From assembly GCA_034005635.1 (NCBI GenBank), contig JAVEUJ010000073.1, positions 1-12,096 of the forward strand: 12,096 nucleotides of DNA, in the 5' to 3' direction. The number at the start of each line of letters is the position of its first letter. Position 1 is the first letter of the stretch. Both the position numbers and the translations under genes were made by a program. This document shows, piece by piece, positions 11,891 through 12,096 of this stretch. Source of the stretch: JAAZFE01 sp034005635 (lineage in GTDB: Bacteria > Verrucomicrobiota > Kiritimatiellia > CAIQIC01 > Lenti-01). Under the pieces are notes generated by a model. It made no database searches. It was not told the DNA's origin and worked only from the letters and a program-made list of their open reading frames with translations.

Positions 11891-12096
11891 ATGATGACGT
11901 CATTTGAAATTCGCCAGTCGTTTCTCGACTTCTTTGCCTCGAAGCAGCACGTGATCGTCCCCTCGTCACCCGTGGTGCTGCCGACCGACCCCACGTTACT
12001 TTTTACCAATGCCGGCATGAACCAGTTCAAGGAAATTTTTCTGGGCGCGCGCAAGTCTTCTTGGAAGCGCGTCGCCGACACCCAAAAGTGCATCCG
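11891..12096 (+). CDS. alaS: Alanyl-tRNA synthetase, N-terminal fragment
   Basis: The first 68 codons of AlaRS, cut by the right edge. It charges tRNA-Ala with alanine. The opening SFEIRQSFLDFFASKQH and the following VPSSPVVLPTDPTLLFTNAG, then MNQFKEIFLGA and RVADTQKCIR, match the start of the class II catalytic core of bacterial AlaRS almost residue for residue. GAGGAG (11877-11882) lies eight bases before the ATG at 11891; a second ATG follows directly at 11894. The upstream gap carries the TTTTCCA/TGGAAAA array. No T-box signature (GGUGGUACCGCG type) is visible. Confidence 0.97.
   Translation, partial: MMTSFEIRQSFLDFFASKQHVIVPSSPVVLPTDPTLLFTNAGMNQFKEIFLGARKSSWKRVADTQKCI

Overview
This is a gene-dense bacterial chromosomal window of moderately high GC content. 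It carries mostly housekeeping genes, with no phage, plasmid, insertion-sequence or CRISPR content. The organism cannot be named from sequence alone. A spermidine-type pathway of the carboxynorspermidine kind, a six-domain ribosomal protein S1, several mRNA leaders without a Shine-Dalgarno (SD) sequence, and dispersed TTTTCCA/TGGAAAA palindromes suggest a Gram-negative bacterium, perhaps of the PVC superphylum (Verrucomicrobiota/Kiritimatiellota type). That placement is a tentative inference.

Layout. Positions 1-2052 (minus strand) hold a polyamine operon: speA (biosynthetic arginine decarboxylase) followed 21 bp later by the start of a carboxynorspermidine/carboxyspermidine dehydrogenase cut by the window edge. 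A divergent control region (2053-2364) leads to a plus-strand pair, 2365-4439: a single-span membrane protein with a long Pro/Ala/Lys tail, translationally coupled (ATGA overlap) to a D-2-hydroxyacid dehydrogenase. Positions 4459-6274 (minus strand) hold a probable operon: a 34-residue very basic protein, a possible 35-residue CTG-start ORF, ruvA, a YjbQ/UPF0047 protein and a Nudix hydrolase. A plus-strand SAM methyltransferase (6473-7081) converges on a minus-strand PHP-domain phosphoesterase (7105-7953). That gene lies downstream of rpsA (8100-9842), separated from it by hairpin-forming DNA. The plus strand then carries a secreted endonuclease/exonuclease/phosphatase-fold protein (10048-10881), a two-winged-helix ArsR-like regulator (11131-11709) and the start of alaS (11891 onward).

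How the parts relate. Most genes are independent housekeeping functions: polyamine synthesis, Holliday-junction processing, translation and nucleotide sanitation. The least ordinary material is regulatory. (1) Two identical palindromes, 171 bp apart, lie in front of a regulator whose single chain contains two DNA-binding domains; one palindrome overlaps the likely promoter. (2) Four TTTTCCA-N5-TGGAAAA elements precede alaS, arranged with mirror-symmetric spacing. (3) The rpsA leader is structured and SD-less, and several other leaders in the window are also SD-less. (4) Two very small ORFs precede ruvA. I see no clear new multi-gene defence or metabolic system; the twin-operator/double-wHTH module is the best candidate for something undescribed.
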